Origin: Rhodoplanes azumiensis
GTDB lineage: Bacteria; Pseudomonadota; Alphaproteobacteria; Rhizobiales; Xanthobacteraceae
Length of the DNA stretch: 64,000 nt
NCBI RefSeq assembly: GCF_042682915.1
Contig: NZ_JBHUIW010000002.1
Location: 248,001 to 312,000 of the forward strand
Direction: 5' to 3'
A model generated the notes under the pieces. It made no database searches. It was not told the DNA's origin and saw only the letters and a list, made by a program, of their open reading frames with translations. How positions within the stretch are numbered: the stretch's first letter is position 1; every line of letters begins with the position of its first letter. The position numbers and the translations under genes are program-made. Positions 50,344 through 60,607 of this stretch are shown piece after piece.

Positions 50344-51312
50344 ATGGCGATCGCATTCGTATTTCCCGGCCAGGGCAGCCAGGCCGTCGGCATGGGCAAG
50401 GCGCTGGCGGAGAACTTCCCGGTCGCCCGGGCCGTGTTCGACGAGGTCGACGAGGCGCTCGGTGACAAGCTCTCGGCGATCGTGTTCGAGGGGCCGGCCG
50501 AGACCCTGATGCTCACCGAGAACGCCCAGCCCGCGCTGATGACCGTCTCGCTCGCCGCACTGCGCGTGCTGGAGCAGGAGGCGGGCGTCGACCTCGCCCG
50601 GGACGCCATGTTCGTCGCCGGCCATTCGCTCGGCGAGTATTCGGCGCTCGCCGCCGCCGGCGCGCTGTCGGTCGCCGACACGGCGCGGCTGGTGCGCACC
50701 CGCGGCCGCGCCATGCAGAAGGCCGTGCCGGTCGGGGTCGGCGCCATGGCGGCGCTGCTCGGGCTGGAGTTCGAGGCGGCCGCCGAGGTCGCCCGCGAGG
50801 CGGCCGAGGGCGCCGTCTGCCAGGCCGCCAACGACAACGGCGGCGGCCAGGTGGTGGTCTCCGGCGACAAGGCCGCGGTCGAGCGCGCCGTCGAGATCGC
50901 CAAGGGCCGCGGCGCCAAGCGCGCGACGCTGCTGCCGGTCTCCGCGCCGTTCCATTGCACCCTGATGGCGCCGGCCGCCGACGTGATGGCCGAGGCGCTC
51001 GCCAACGTGACGGTCCGCCAGCCGGTCGTCCCGGTGGTGGCGAACGTGAAGGCGGCGCCGATCACGACGCCGGCCGAGATCGTCGCGGCGCTGGTCGAGC
51101 AGGTCACCGGCACGGTGCGCTGGCGCGAATCGGTCGCCTTCATGGCGCAGGCGGGCGTGACGAGCTTCTACGAGGTCGGCGCCGGCAAGGTGCTCACCGG
51201 CCTCGTCAAGCGCATCGCCGACGGGGCGACCGGCACGGCGATCGGCTCGCCGGCCGACGTGGCGAGCTTCGTCGCGGCGCGCGCCGCGGCGCTCCAGCAG
51301 GGCGCCGCGTGA
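50344..51312 (+). CDS. fabD: Malonyl-CoA:ACP transacylase
   Basis: FabD moves malonyl from CoA to acyl carrier protein to start chain extension. The 322-residue protein has GQGSQ (9-13), the nucleophile Ser95 in GHSLGEYSA and FHCTLMAPA, which carries the catalytic His. AGGAGG lies just before the ATG. It overlaps fabG by one base (TGATG), so the two are coupled. Confidence 0.97.
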   Translation: MAIAFVFPGQGSQAVGMGKALAENFPVARAVFDEVDEALGDKLSAIVFEGPAETLMLTENAQPALMTVSLAALRVLEQEAGVDLARDAMFVAGHSLGEYSALAAAGALSVADTARLVRTRGRAMQKAVPVGVGAMAALLGLEFEAAAEVAREAAEGAVCQAANDNGGGQVVVSGDKAAVERAVEIAKGRGAKRATLLPVSAPFHCTLMAPAADVMAEALANVTVRQPVVPVVANVKAAPITTPAEIVAALVEQVTGTVRWRESVAFMAQAGVTSFYEVGAGKVLTGLVKRIADGATGTAIGSPADVASFVAARAAALQQGAA

Positions 51313-52049
51313 TGTTCGATCTGACCGGCAAGACGGCGCTCGTCACCGGCGCGACCGGCGGTATCGGCGGCGCCATCGCCAAGGCGCTGCACGCCCAGGG
51401 CGCCACGGTCGCGATCTCCGGCACCAAGGCCGACAGGCTGGAGGCGCTGAAGGCGGAGCTCGGCGACCGCGTCCACGCGCTGCCGTGCAACCTCGCCGAC
51501 CGCGCCGAGGTCGAGACGCTCGTCCCGGCGGCGGAGGCGGCGCTCGGTCAGCTCGACATCCTGATCAACAATGCCGGGCTGACGCGCGACAATCTCTTCA
51601 TGCGCATGAAGGACGCCGAGTGGGACGACGTCATCGCCGTCGATCTCACGGCGGCCTTCGTGCTGGCGCGCGCCGCCGTGAAGGGCATGATGCGCCGCCG
51701 CTTCGGCCGAATCGTCTCGATCACGTCGGTGGTCGGCGTGTCGGGCAATCCGGGGCAGGGCAACTACGCCGCCGCCAAGGCCGGCATGATCGGCATGAGC
51801 AAGGCGCTCGCCCAGGAGGTCGCCTCGCGCGGTATCACGGTGAACTGCGTCGCGCCCGGCTTCATCCAGACCGCGATGACCGACGTCCTCAACGACAAGC
51901 AGCGTGAGACGGTGCTGTCGCGGGTGCCGGCCGGCCGGCTCGGAACCAGCGAGGAGATCGCCGCGGCGGTCGTCTATCTGGCCTCCGATCAGGCCGCCTA
52001 CACGACCGGTCAGACGCTCCATGTAAACGGTGGCATGGTAATGATCTGA
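51312..52049 (+). CDS. fabG: 3-oxoacyl-ACP reductase
   Basis: FabG reduces 3-oxoacyl-ACP with NADPH in each elongation round. The 245-residue SDR protein has TGATGGIG (12-19), NNAG (86-89) and the catalytic Ser139, Tyr152 and Lys156, the last two in NYAAAKAGMIGMSKALA. The C-terminus (TLHVNGGMVMI) is typical of FabG. It begins inside the fabD stop codon. Confidence 0.97.
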   Translation: MFDLTGKTALVTGATGGIGGAIAKALHAQGATVAISGTKADRLEALKAELGDRVHALPCNLADRAEVETLVPAAEAALGQLDILINNAGLTRDNLFMRMKDAEWDDVIAVDLTAAFVLARAAVKGMMRRRFGRIVSITSVVGVSGNPGQGNYAAAKAGMIGMSKALAQEVASRGITVNCVAPGFIQTAMTDVLNDKQRETVLSRVPAGRLGTSEEIAAAVVYLASDQAAYTTGQTLHVNGGMVMI

Positions 52050-52292
52050 TTGGGTTTTTTTGGTTCGTCCAGGGTTCGCATGCGGGCCTCCCTGCACTTC
52101 TGGTCAAGCCTGAGGAAGTATGATAACCGATCCGCTGGGCTGGACGAGGAAGTGCGACGGGGCTGGGGCGACGGCATGCACCCCTTGGCCGGATGAGCGT
52201 TCAACAGCGTCCATCGAGATGGCTGCCGGGCGACACCTGCCGCATGCGGCGGCGGTGCGCCGGGTGAAATGCCGAAAGCACGAGGGTTAGCA

Positions 52293-52532
52293 ATGAGTGA
52301 TATTGGCGAGCGGGTCAAAAAGATCGTCGTGGAGCACCTCGGCGTCGAGCCCGAGAAGGTGACCGAGAGCGCGAGCTTCATCGACGATCTGGGCGCCGAC
52401 AGCCTCGACACCGTCGAACTCGTGATGGCGTTCGAGGAGGAGTTCGGCTGCGAGATCCCGGACGACGCCGCCGAGACGATCCTGACGGTGGGCGACGCCG
52501 TCAAGTTTCTCGAGAAGAACGCCAAGAGCTGA
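52293..52532 (+). CDS. acpP: Acyl carrier protein
   Basis: AcpP carries growing acyl chains on phosphopantetheine. The 79-residue acidic protein contains the attachment motif LGADSLDTVELVM with Ser37. The ATG at 52293 gives MSDIGERVKK; an in-frame ATG at 52269 adds eight odd residues and is rejected. It lies 243 bases after fabG, with its own leader and a hairpin after the stop, which suits the high ACP demand of cells. Confidence 0.98.
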   Translation: MSDIGERVKKIVVEHLGVEPEKVTESASFIDDLGADSLDTVELVMAFEEEFGCEIPDDAAETILTVGDAVKFLEKNAKS

Positions 52533-52551
52533 TTTTTCGCCGAACGCCGCC

Positions 52552-52575
52552 ACCGCAGGCCCTCGGGCCTGCGGT
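52552..52575 (+). terminator. Hairpin after acpP
   Basis: ACCGCAGGCCC (52552-52562) pairs perfectly with GGGCCTGCGGT (52565-52575). It lies 20 bases after the acpP stop. No T-run follows, so it may be a processing or stability hairpin that raises acpP mRNA relative to fabF, or an attenuator. Confidence 0.6.
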
Positions 52576-52776
52576 GTTGCCCCGCCCGAAGTCGCTGCTG
52601 TTCGTCGCCGATGAGCCCGCGCTGAGCGTTCGTCAGACCGGGCCGGGTCTTCCTGCGTGGTGGAGCTGGCCGTGGCGGAGCGCCGCGGTCGGAGACGAGC
52701 GAGACCGCTTCGCGAACGAACCGCCCGAGACGGTTGCAGCGGGACGCGGCGAACCGGCCGGTGCGGGACATGTGAC

Positions 52777-54039
<1,263 letters not shown>

Positions 54040-54393
54040 AGGCGATCCGGTCTCGCCCGGGCGGCGCGCCGCCACCCGAGCGCCGACGTCGGCCGTGGTG
54101 ACGCGGCCGCCGGTGTCCGAAGGGAACCGGCCGCACCCCGCGGCAGGCCCCTCCGGCGGCCGAGCGCCCGCCCGTCGCGGCTGGCGCGAGGGTCCGCGAG
54201 GAGACCGGCGTGCTCGATAAATTGGCCACAATCCCAAGGGTATTAGACACCCCGACGGGCTTCCGCAGGGGGCCGGCGCCGCGTTCGCCGCCGTCCGCCC
54301 GGCTGTCCGTCTCGATCGTCACGCCCCACCGGGGAGGCTCGCCGAGGTCGCGGGTTCTCGAACGGTCCCACCGGTTTCGGAGCTGCCTGCACG
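54040..54393. other. Intergenic region before mltG
   Basis: This 354-base stretch has no supported gene. An AT-richer patch (54208-54250) may hold a promoter for mltG. A GTG with a good GAGGAG site at 54210 opens a long frame, but that frame runs through mltG out of phase and is treated as a shadow. Confidence 0.5.
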
Positions 54394-55656
54394 ATGAGCT
54401 CGAACGCCATGCCGCCCGGTCCGGGCGCACCGTCCTCCGCCGAGACGAAGCGGATCGCCCCGCGCAGCCCGCGGGCCGCGCTGGAGCCCGAGCGGGTTCC
54501 GGCGCCGGTGCGGCGCTCGGCGCGGGCGCGGCACCCGCTGGTGGTCGTCGGCAACGCGATCTTCACGTTCCTGGTGCTGGTCGCCGTCGTGGTCGGCGGC
54601 GCCGTCTGGATCGGCAAGCAGCGGCTCGACGATCCCGGCCCGCTCGCCGAGGACAAGAGCGTCCTGATTCCGCGCGGCGCCGGCATCCGCGACATCGCCG
54701 ATCAGCTCGTCCGCGAGGGCGTCATCGACCATCCCTGGACGTTCGTCGGCGCCGTGGTGTTCCGCAAGGCGCGCGAGGATCTGAAGTCGGGCGAGTATTT
54801 GTTCCAGAAGCAGGCCTCGCTGGGCGACGTGATCGACACGCTGGTCGAGGGTCGGGTGGTGCAGCACACCATCACGGTGCCGGAGGGGCTCACCTCCGAG
54901 CAGATCGTCCAGCGGCTGCTCGAATCGGATCTCCTGTCGGGCAACATCCGCGAGATCCCGCGCGAGGGCTCGCTGCTGCCGGAGACCTACAAGGTGGTGC
55001 GCGGCACCCCCCGCGATCAGGTGATCCAGCGCATGCAGCAGGCCCAGCGCCGGGTGTTGCAAGAGGTCTGGGACCACCGGATGGCCGACCTGCCGCTGCG
55101 CACGCCCGAGCAGCTCCTGACGCTCGCCTCGATCGTCGAGAAGGAGACCGGCAAGCCGGAGGAGCGCACCCGCGTCGCCGCCGTGTTCGTCAACCGGCTC
55201 AAGCAGCGCATGCGCCTGCAGTCCGACCCGACCATCATCTACGGCTTGGTCGGCGGCAAAGGCACGCTGGGGCGGCCGATCATGCGCAGCGAGATCGAGC
55301 AGCCGACCCCCTACAACACCTATGTGATCGACGGCCTGCCGCCCGGGCCGATCGCCAATCCGGGCCGCGCCGCGCTGGAGGCGGTCGCCAATCCGGCCCG
55401 CACCAAGGAGTTGTTCTTCGTCGCCGACGGCACCGGCGGGCACACGTTCTCGGAGTCGCTCGACCAGCACCAGCGCGCCGTCACCAAGCTCCGCGCCCTC
55501 GAGGCGGCGCAGCGTGGCGAGGCCGCCGCCGCGCCCCCCGCGTCGCCCGCCGCCGTCGCGGCGCCGGCGCCCGCCGGTCCGGCCGCCCGGCCGGCCCCGC
55601 CGCCGCGCCGGCCCGACCCGGCCGCCACCGGCCGGACGCAGGCGCCGGCGCGCTAG
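54394..55656 (+). CDS. mltG: Endolytic murein transglycosylase MltG
   Basis: MltG cuts nascent glycan strands at the inner membrane and sets their length. The 420-residue protein has a cytoplasmic N-terminus, one membrane helix (about 51-72) and the YceG/MltG domain with the catalytic Glu249 in SIVEKETG, then QSDPTIIYGLVGGKG and NTYVIDGLPPGPIANPG. The C-terminal 60 residues are a Pro/Ala-rich tail. Conserved order with fabF upstream and yicC downstream supports the call. Confidence 0.96.
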   Translation: MSSNAMPPGPGAPSSAETKRIAPRSPRAALEPERVPAPVRRSARARHPLVVVGNAIFTFLVLVAVVVGGAVWIGKQRLDDPGPLAEDKSVLIPRGAGIRDIADQLVREGVIDHPWTFVGAVVFRKAREDLKSGEYLFQKQASLGDVIDTLVEGRVVQHTITVPEGLTSEQIVQRLLESDLLSGNIREIPREGSLLPETYKVVRGTPRDQVIQRMQQAQRRVLQEVWDHRMADLPLRTPEQLLTLASIVEKETGKPEERTRVAAVFVNRLKQRMRLQSDPTIIYGLVGGKGTLGRPIMRSEIEQPTPYNTYVIDGLPPGPIANPGRAALEAVANPARTKELFFVADGTGGHTFSESLDQHQRAVTKLRALEAAQRGEAAAAPPASPAAVAAPAPAGPAARPAPPPRRPDPAATGRTQAPAR

Positions 55657-55799
55657 GGACCGGCACCGCCGCCTCGCGCGCCGCTGGCCGGGCAGCAGCC
55701 CGGCCCCCGGACGGCTTGTCGGGACTCGCCCGGTCTTCTATGCCGTCGCGACGGCGGGCCGCGGCTCGGCCGTCTCGTTCCTCCGACGCGAGCACGCCC

Positions 55800-56687
55800 A
55801 TGGCCCTCTCCAGCATGACCGGATTCGCCCGCAGCCACGGCACCAGCGGGCCGTACTCCTTCGCCTGGGAGATCAAGTCGGTGAACGCCAAGGGCCTGGA
55901 CGTCCGGCTGCGCCTGCCGCCCGGCTGGGACGCGGTCGAGCCGCCGGTGCGCGCCCGCGCCGCCGAGGTGCTGTCGCGCGGCACCGTCTATGCCAATCTG
56001 ACGCTCGACCGCCCCGGCGCCCAGCCGGTGGTGCGGGTCAACGAGGCGGTGCTGGCCGCCGTGCTCGATACGCTCAAGAGCCTCGAAGGCCGCGTCACGG
56101 CCGCGCCGCCGCGGCTCGACGGCATTCTCTCGGTGAAGGGGGTGGTCGAGGTCGCCGAGGCCGACGAGAGCGAGGACGACCGCCGCGCCGCCGAGACCGC
56201 GCTGGTCGCCGGCTTCGCGCAGGCGCTCGACGGGCTCGCCACCATGCGCCGGCACGAGGGCGCGGCGCTCGGTCGCTTGCTCGGCCAGCGGCTCGACGAG
56301 ATCACGGGCCTGGTGGCGCGCGCCGAGGCGGCGCCCGGCCGCAAGGCGGAGGCGATCCGCCAGCGCCTCGCCGACCAGATCGCGGCGCTGCTCGAGGCCA
56401 ACGAGCGGTTCGACGCCGACCGCCTGCACCAGGAGGCGATCCTGATCGCCTCCAAGGCCGACGTGCGCGAGGAGCTCGACCGCCTGGTGGCGCATGTGGC
56501 GCAGGCCAAGAGCCTGATCGCCAAGGGCGGTGCGGTCGGCCGCCGTCTCGATTTCCTGTCGCAGGAGCTCAACCGGGAGGCCAACACGGTGTGCTCGAAG
56601 TCCAACGACCTCGAGCTCACCAATATCGGTCTCGAGCTGAAGAGCGTGGTCGAGCAGTTCCGCGAGCAGGTGCAGAACCTGGAGTAG
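55800..56687 (+). CDS. yicC: YicC/YloC-family endoribonuclease
   Basis: YicC proteins are RNA endonucleases that act in mRNA and sRNA turnover. The 295-residue protein begins MALSSMTGFARSHG, contains EIKSVNAKGLDVRLRLP and ends with FLSQELNREANTVCSKSNDLE and the helical C-terminus of DUF1732, all family marks. The ATG at 55800 fits the conserved start. gmk begins four bases after its stop, so the two are coupled. Confidence 0.95.
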   Translation: MALSSMTGFARSHGTSGPYSFAWEIKSVNAKGLDVRLRLPPGWDAVEPPVRARAAEVLSRGTVYANLTLDRPGAQPVVRVNEAVLAAVLDTLKSLEGRVTAAPPRLDGILSVKGVVEVAEADESEDDRRAAETALVAGFAQALDGLATMRRHEGAALGRLLGQRLDEITGLVARAEAAPGRKAEAIRQRLADQIAALLEANERFDADRLHQEAILIASKADVREELDRLVAHVAQAKSLIAKGGAVGRRLDFLSQELNREANTVCSKSNDLELTNIGLELKSVVEQFREQVQNLE

Positions 56688-56691
56688 GGCG

Positions 56692-57393
56692 ATGCCGGCC
56701 GAGGGGGCGAGCACGACGGGGGAAGGCGCGACGGGGGCGGGAACGACCGCCACGATCGCGCGGCGCGGCATCATGTTGGTGGTGTCGTCGCCGTCGGGCG
56801 CCGGCAAGACGACGCTGACCCGCAACCTGATCGAGACCGAGACGCACATCACGCTGTCGGTCTCGGTGACGACGCGGACGCGGCGGCCGAGCGAGATCGA
56901 CGGCGTGCATTATCATTTCATCCCGCGCCGCCGGTTCGACATCATGCGCGACTCCGGCGAGCTGCTCGAATGGGCCGAGGTGCACGGCAACTGCTACGGC
57001 ACGCCGCGCGAGCCGGTCGAGCAGGCGCTCGCCGCCGGCCGCGACGTGCTGTTCGACATCGACTGGCAGGGCACCCGCCAGCTCTACGAGGCGATGCGCG
57101 ACGACGTCGTCAGCGTGTTCGTGCTGCCGCCCTCGGCGGCCGAGCTGAAAGCGCGGCTGGAACGGCGCGCCGAGGACTCGCACGACATCATCAACCGGCG
57201 GCTGAAGAACGCCGCCGAAGAGATCGCCCACTGGCCGGAATACGACTACGTGCTGATCAATCGCGATCTCGGCAAGAGCTTCGCGCGGCTCCGGTCGATC
57301 CTCACGGCCGAACGCCTCAAGCGCGTCCACCGCGACGACATGGAGCGGTTCGTCGGTGGGCTCCTGGACGGGCTGAAGCAGATCACGACGTAG
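56692..57393 (+). CDS. gmk: Guanylate kinase
   Basis: Gmk phosphorylates GMP to GDP. The protein has the P-loop SSPSGAGKTT (about 32-41), the GMP-binding region VTTRTRRPSEIDGVHYHFI, and FDIDWQGTRQL. Residues 1-24 are a Gly/Thr-rich extension not found in the core fold; a later start at Met28 (56773) is possible. It overlaps the convergent rsmA by 11 bases. Confidence 0.96.
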   Translation: MPAEGASTTGEGATGAGTTATIARRGIMLVVSSPSGAGKTTLTRNLIETETHITLSVSVTTRTRRPSEIDGVHYHFIPRRRFDIMRDSGELLEWAEVHGNCYGTPREPVEQALAAGRDVLFDIDWQGTRQLYEAMRDDVVSVFVLPPSAAELKARLERRAEDSHDIINRRLKNAAEEIAHWPEYDYVLINRDLGKSFARLRSILTAERLKRVHRDDMERFVGGLLDGLKQITT

Positions 57394-58375
57394 CGACTTC
57401 CGGGTCACGGTCGATCCGGGTGTGCGGCACGGTCTCGTCGGAGCCGAGCGTCGCGACCGGGCCGGCGGCCCGCTCGGCGGCCATCCGGTCGAGCGCCTGC
57501 GCGAGCGCCACGAACCCATCGACCGGCACGGTCTCGGCCCGCGCGGTCGGGTCGAGGCCGGCCGCCGCGATCAGCGGCAGCGGCTCGGGCGCCAGTGCCT
57601 TGAGCGATTGCCGCAGCATCTTCCGGCGCTGGCCGAAGGCCGCGGCCGTCACCCGTTCGAGGGCGGCGAGCCGGCAGGGCTGGGGGTCTGGGCGCGGCAC
57701 CAGCTGCACGACCGTCGACGTCACCTTGGGGGGCGGCACGAAGGCGGAGGGCGCGATGTCGAACAGCATTCTCGTCTCGCACCGCCACTGCGCCAGCACG
57801 GCGAGCCGGCCGTAGCTCTTGCCGCCGACCGGGGCGACGATGCGCTCGGCGACCTCGCGCTGGAACATCAGCACCAGCCGGTCGAACCACGGCGGCCACG
57901 GCTCGGCCGACAGCCAGCCGATCAGCAGCACGGTCGCGATGTTGTAGGGCAGGTTGGCGACGATGCGGACCGGGCCGCCGCCCGTGCCGGTCGTGTCCGC
58001 GCCGCCCAGCTCCGCGCCGGCCGCCTCCGGGCCGTCGAGCAGCGTCGCCGGATCGATCGCCAGCGCGTCGCCCTCGATCACCCGAAGCCGGCCCGGATAG
58101 CGCGCCGAGACCTCCGCGAGTGCCGCGACGGCGCGGGCGTCGCGCTCGATCGCCACCACCCGGCCGGCGCCTTCGGCGAGCAGCGCCCGGGTGAGCCCGC
58201 CCGGTCCGGGGCCGACCTCGACCACGGTGACGCCGGCGAGCGGGCCGGCGGCGCGGGCGATGCGGGCGGTCAGGTTGAGGTCGAGCAGGAAATTCTGGCC
58301 GAGCGATTTCTTGGCCGAGAGGTCGTGCCGGCGGATCACCTCGCGCAGCGGCGGCAGGTCGTCGATGGCGCTCAT
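57383..58375 (-). CDS. rsmA: 16S rRNA dimethyladenosine transferase
   Basis: RsmA (KsgA) dimethylates A1518 and A1519 of 16S rRNA. The 330-residue protein has LSAKKSLGQNFLLDLNL, the SAM motif VVEVGPGPGGLTRALL, IERDA, the catalytic NLPYN and SAFVPPPKVTSTVV. An insert of about 15 residues rich in Gly and Thr lies before NLPYN. The C-terminal 40 residues are variable. pdxA lies 24 bases upstream in the same transcript, the conserved surA-pdxA-rsmA order. Confidence 0.96.
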   Translation of the reverse strand: MSAIDDLPPLREVIRRHDLSAKKSLGQNFLLDLNLTARIARAAGPLAGVTVVEVGPGPGGLTRALLAEGAGRVVAIERDARAVAALAEVSARYPGRLRVIEGDALAIDPATLLDGPEAAGAELGGADTTGTGGGPVRIVANLPYNIATVLLIGWLSAEPWPPWFDRLVLMFQREVAERIVAPVGGKSYGRLAVLAQWRCETRMLFDIAPSAFVPPPKVTSTVVQLVPRPDPQPCRLAALERVTAAAFGQRRKMLRQSLKALAPEPLPLIAAAGLDPTARAETVPVDGFVALAQALDRMAAERAAGPVATLGSDETVPHTRIDRDPEVATS

Positions 58376-58399
58376 CGCAAGCCGATCATCGGTCGACGC

Positions 58400-59461
58400 T
58401 CATGCGACCGCCGCCCGCGCGGTGCGCCCGGGGCCGGCGAGCCGGGCGGCGAGCCGCAGCGCGGCGATCAGGCTCGACGGATCGGCCGTGCCGGTGCCGG
58501 CGATGTCGAAGGCGGTGCCGTGGTCGGGCGAGGTGCGCACGAAGGGCAGGCCGAGCGTCACGTTGACGGCGTCGTGGAAGGCCAGCGTCTTGATCGGGAT
58601 CAGCGCCTGGTCGTGATACATGCACAGCGCCGCGTCGTAGGTCTTGCGCGCCGCGGCGTGGAACAGGGTGTCGGCCGGCAGAGGGCCGCGGGCCGCGATG
58701 CCGGCGGCGACCAGCGCCGCGACGGCCGGCGCCACCACGTCGCGATCCGCCGTTCCGATGCTGCCGCCCTCGCCGGCATGTGGGTCGAGGCCGGCGACGG
58801 CGAGGCGCGGCCGCGCGATCCCGAACCGCGCGACGAGGTCGCGCGCGACGATGCGTCCGGTCGCGACGATCAGCTCGCGGGTCAGGAGGTCCGGCACCCG
58901 CGCCAGCGCGACATGGATGGTGACCGGCACGACCGCCAGCGTCGGCGACCACAGCATCATCACGGGGCGCGGCGGCGCCTCTCTCGGCGCCCCTCCCGGT
59001 GCTGCACCGGCGCGGCGGCCGGCGAGCTCGGCCAGATACTCGGTGTGACCCGGCTGGCGGAAGCCGGCCGCGTAGAGCACGTGCTTGGCGATCGGATTGG
59101 TGACGATCGCCGCCGCCTCGCCGGTCGTGACGGCGGCGACGGCGCGGTCGATGGCGGCGATGGCGGCGGAGGCGCTGGTGGCGTCGGGCGTGCCGGGGGC
59201 CGCCGTGACCGGAAGGCCGAGATCGACGACGGGGAGCGCGCGCGGAAACACCGCGGCTGCGTCGCCGAAGCCGACCCGTTCCACCGGGACGGCAAGCCCG
59301 AGCGCCTCGGCGCGTGTCCTCATCAGCTCGGGCGTCGCGAGCAGGGCGAAGGCGGGCAGGGCGGCGACGTCGCGGCGCTGCCAAGCGAGGAGGCTGATGT
59401 CGGGCCCGATCCCGGCCGGCTCGCCGAGCGTGAGGGCGAGCGGTGGGCCGGCGCGGCTCAT
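58400..59461 (-). CDS. pdxA: 4-hydroxythreonine-4-phosphate dehydrogenase
   Basis: PdxA oxidises 4-phosphohydroxy-L-threonine in pyridoxal phosphate synthesis. The 353-residue protein has TLGEPAGIGPDISLL, the metal-binding His in GHTEYLAELAG, GLDPHAGEGG and SPDHGTAFDIAG. A Pro/Gly/Arg-rich insert lies after TEYLAELAG (about 150-165). Its ATG overlaps the surA stop by four bases (ATGA), so translation is coupled. Confidence 0.96.
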   Translation of the reverse strand: MSRAGPPLALTLGEPAGIGPDISLLAWQRRDVAALPAFALLATPELMRTRAEALGLAVPVERVGFGDAAAVFPRALPVVDLGLPVTAAPGTPDATSASAAIAAIDRAVAAVTTGEAAAIVTNPIAKHVLYAAGFRQPGHTEYLAELAGRRAGAAPGGAPREAPPRPVMMLWSPTLAVVPVTIHVALARVPDLLTRELIVATGRIVARDLVARFGIARPRLAVAGLDPHAGEGGSIGTADRDVVAPAVAALVAAGIAARGPLPADTLFHAAARKTYDAALCMYHDQALIPIKTLAFHDAVNVTLGLPFVRTSPDHGTAFDIAGTGTADPSSLIAALRLAARLAGPGRTARAAVA

Positions 59462-60408
59462 TTCCGCTCGATCATGGCGCCGCGCCGCAGCTCTGCGAGG
59501 TACTTCTTGGATTTCGCCTGGAACGTCTCGGCGAACATCTGCTGCCGGACCTCCTTGAGGAACGGCGCGTCGACCTTGGTGTCGCGCTTGATGCAGACCG
59601 CGAACATCTCGATGCCGTTCGACGTGGTCTCCGGGCTGGTCAGCCGGCCGACGCCGGTCTTGTCGAGGATCTCGCGCAGCGCCGGCGGCAGGTCGGTCGA
59701 GGTCTTGACGATCTGCTCGCGCACCGCGACGTCGCGCAGATGGCGGGCGAAGGGCAGGCCCGTGTCGCAGTTCTCGAAGCGCGCCCGCAGCGCCTCGGCG
59801 TCGCGCCGGCGGGCCTCGACGGAGCCGCCCTTCGGCACCACGAACAGGATCGGCCGCAGCACGTATTCGGTCGCCGCGATCTTGTCGGAGAGCGGCTCGC
59901 CGCCCTTCTGCCTGGCCTCGGCGGCGGCGAGCACGTCGCGGTCGCGGAACTGGAAGCTCGACTGGAACTTTCCGCGGACGATCTGCTGCCAGATGATGTC
60001 GGCGCGGATGCGCGACTTCAGGGTTCCGGGCTGGATGCCGTTCTGCGCCAGGGTGGCGGTGAGCTGCTCGGGCGACATCCGCATCCGCTGCGCCATGTCG
60101 GCGTAGGAGGAATCGACGTCGGAATCGGTGATGTTCATGGTGAAGCGGCGGGCGGCGTCGATCTTGATCCGCTCGTCGATCAGCTCCTCGATCACCTCCT
60201 CGCGGCTCGCCGCCTTGCGGGTGACCAGCATGGTGAACTTCTGACGCTGCTCGATGTCGAACGAGGTGATCGGCGAGCCGTTCACCATCACGATGACGTT
60301 CTGGGCGGCGGCGGGCGCCGCAGCGCCGATCGACAGCACGATCGCGGCGGCGCCGAACAGGGCACCGAGAGCGGAGTTCCGTCGCGCACGAACCATGGCA
60401 CCGTCCAT
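59458..60408 (-). CDS. surA: SurA-type periplasmic chaperone (SurA N-terminal domain)
   Basis: SurA guides outer-membrane proteins to the BAM complex. The 316-residue protein has a signal peptide (core LGALFGAAAIVLSIGAAAPA, cleavage near AAAQ). The SurA N domain (NVIVMVNGSPITSFDIEQRQ, EVIEELIDERIKIDAARR) comes next. The C-terminal part corresponds to the parvulin region but lacks a clear catalytic core (LRPILFVVPKGGS, then KTSTDLPPALREIL), so it is probably chaperone-only. It may start at 60408 or 60396. It lies directly downstream of lptD, the usual order. Confidence 0.9.
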   Translation of the reverse strand: MDGAMVRARRNSALGALFGAAAIVLSIGAAAPAAAQNVIVMVNGSPITSFDIEQRQKFTMLVTRKAASREEVIEELIDERIKIDAARRFTMNITDSDVDSSYADMAQRMRMSPEQLTATLAQNGIQPGTLKSRIRADIIWQQIVRGKFQSSFQFRDRDVLAAAEARQKGGEPLSDKIAATEYVLRPILFVVPKGGSVEARRRDAEALRARFENCDTGLPFARHLRDVAVREQIVKTSTDLPPALREILDKTGVGRLTSPETTSNGIEMFAVCIKRDTKVDAPFLKEVRQQMFAETFQAKSKKYLAELRRGAMIERK

Positions 60409-60607
60409 CCGATGTCGTTTCCGATTTCCGTCCGCGGCGGACCCGGTCGATCCGGCGCCGTTCGAAGCGCGCGCCGGTCGCCCCTGGCACCGGTCGAGCC
60501 GGAAGCGGGCCGCCCCGATCGCGCCGCCCCGATCGCGCCGCCCCGACGCTGCACCGCCGCCGGGCGGCATCGTACCGTCCGAGGCTTAGAAACCGATATG
60601 GGCGAAA

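Noticed and set aside
43428..52274. Identical 15-mer CCGGGTGAAATGCCG in two leaders (43428-43442 and 52260-52274)
   Set aside because: About two such 15-base matches are expected by chance in 64 kb (64000 squared, halved, over 4 to the 15), and more in GC-rich DNA.
54210..56687. 825-codon open frame starting at a GTG with a good ribosome site and running through mltG into yicC
   Set aside because: It is out of phase with mltG, whose domain and catalytic Glu are clear. Only the last 295 codons (yicC) are real; the rest is stop-free because of GC content.
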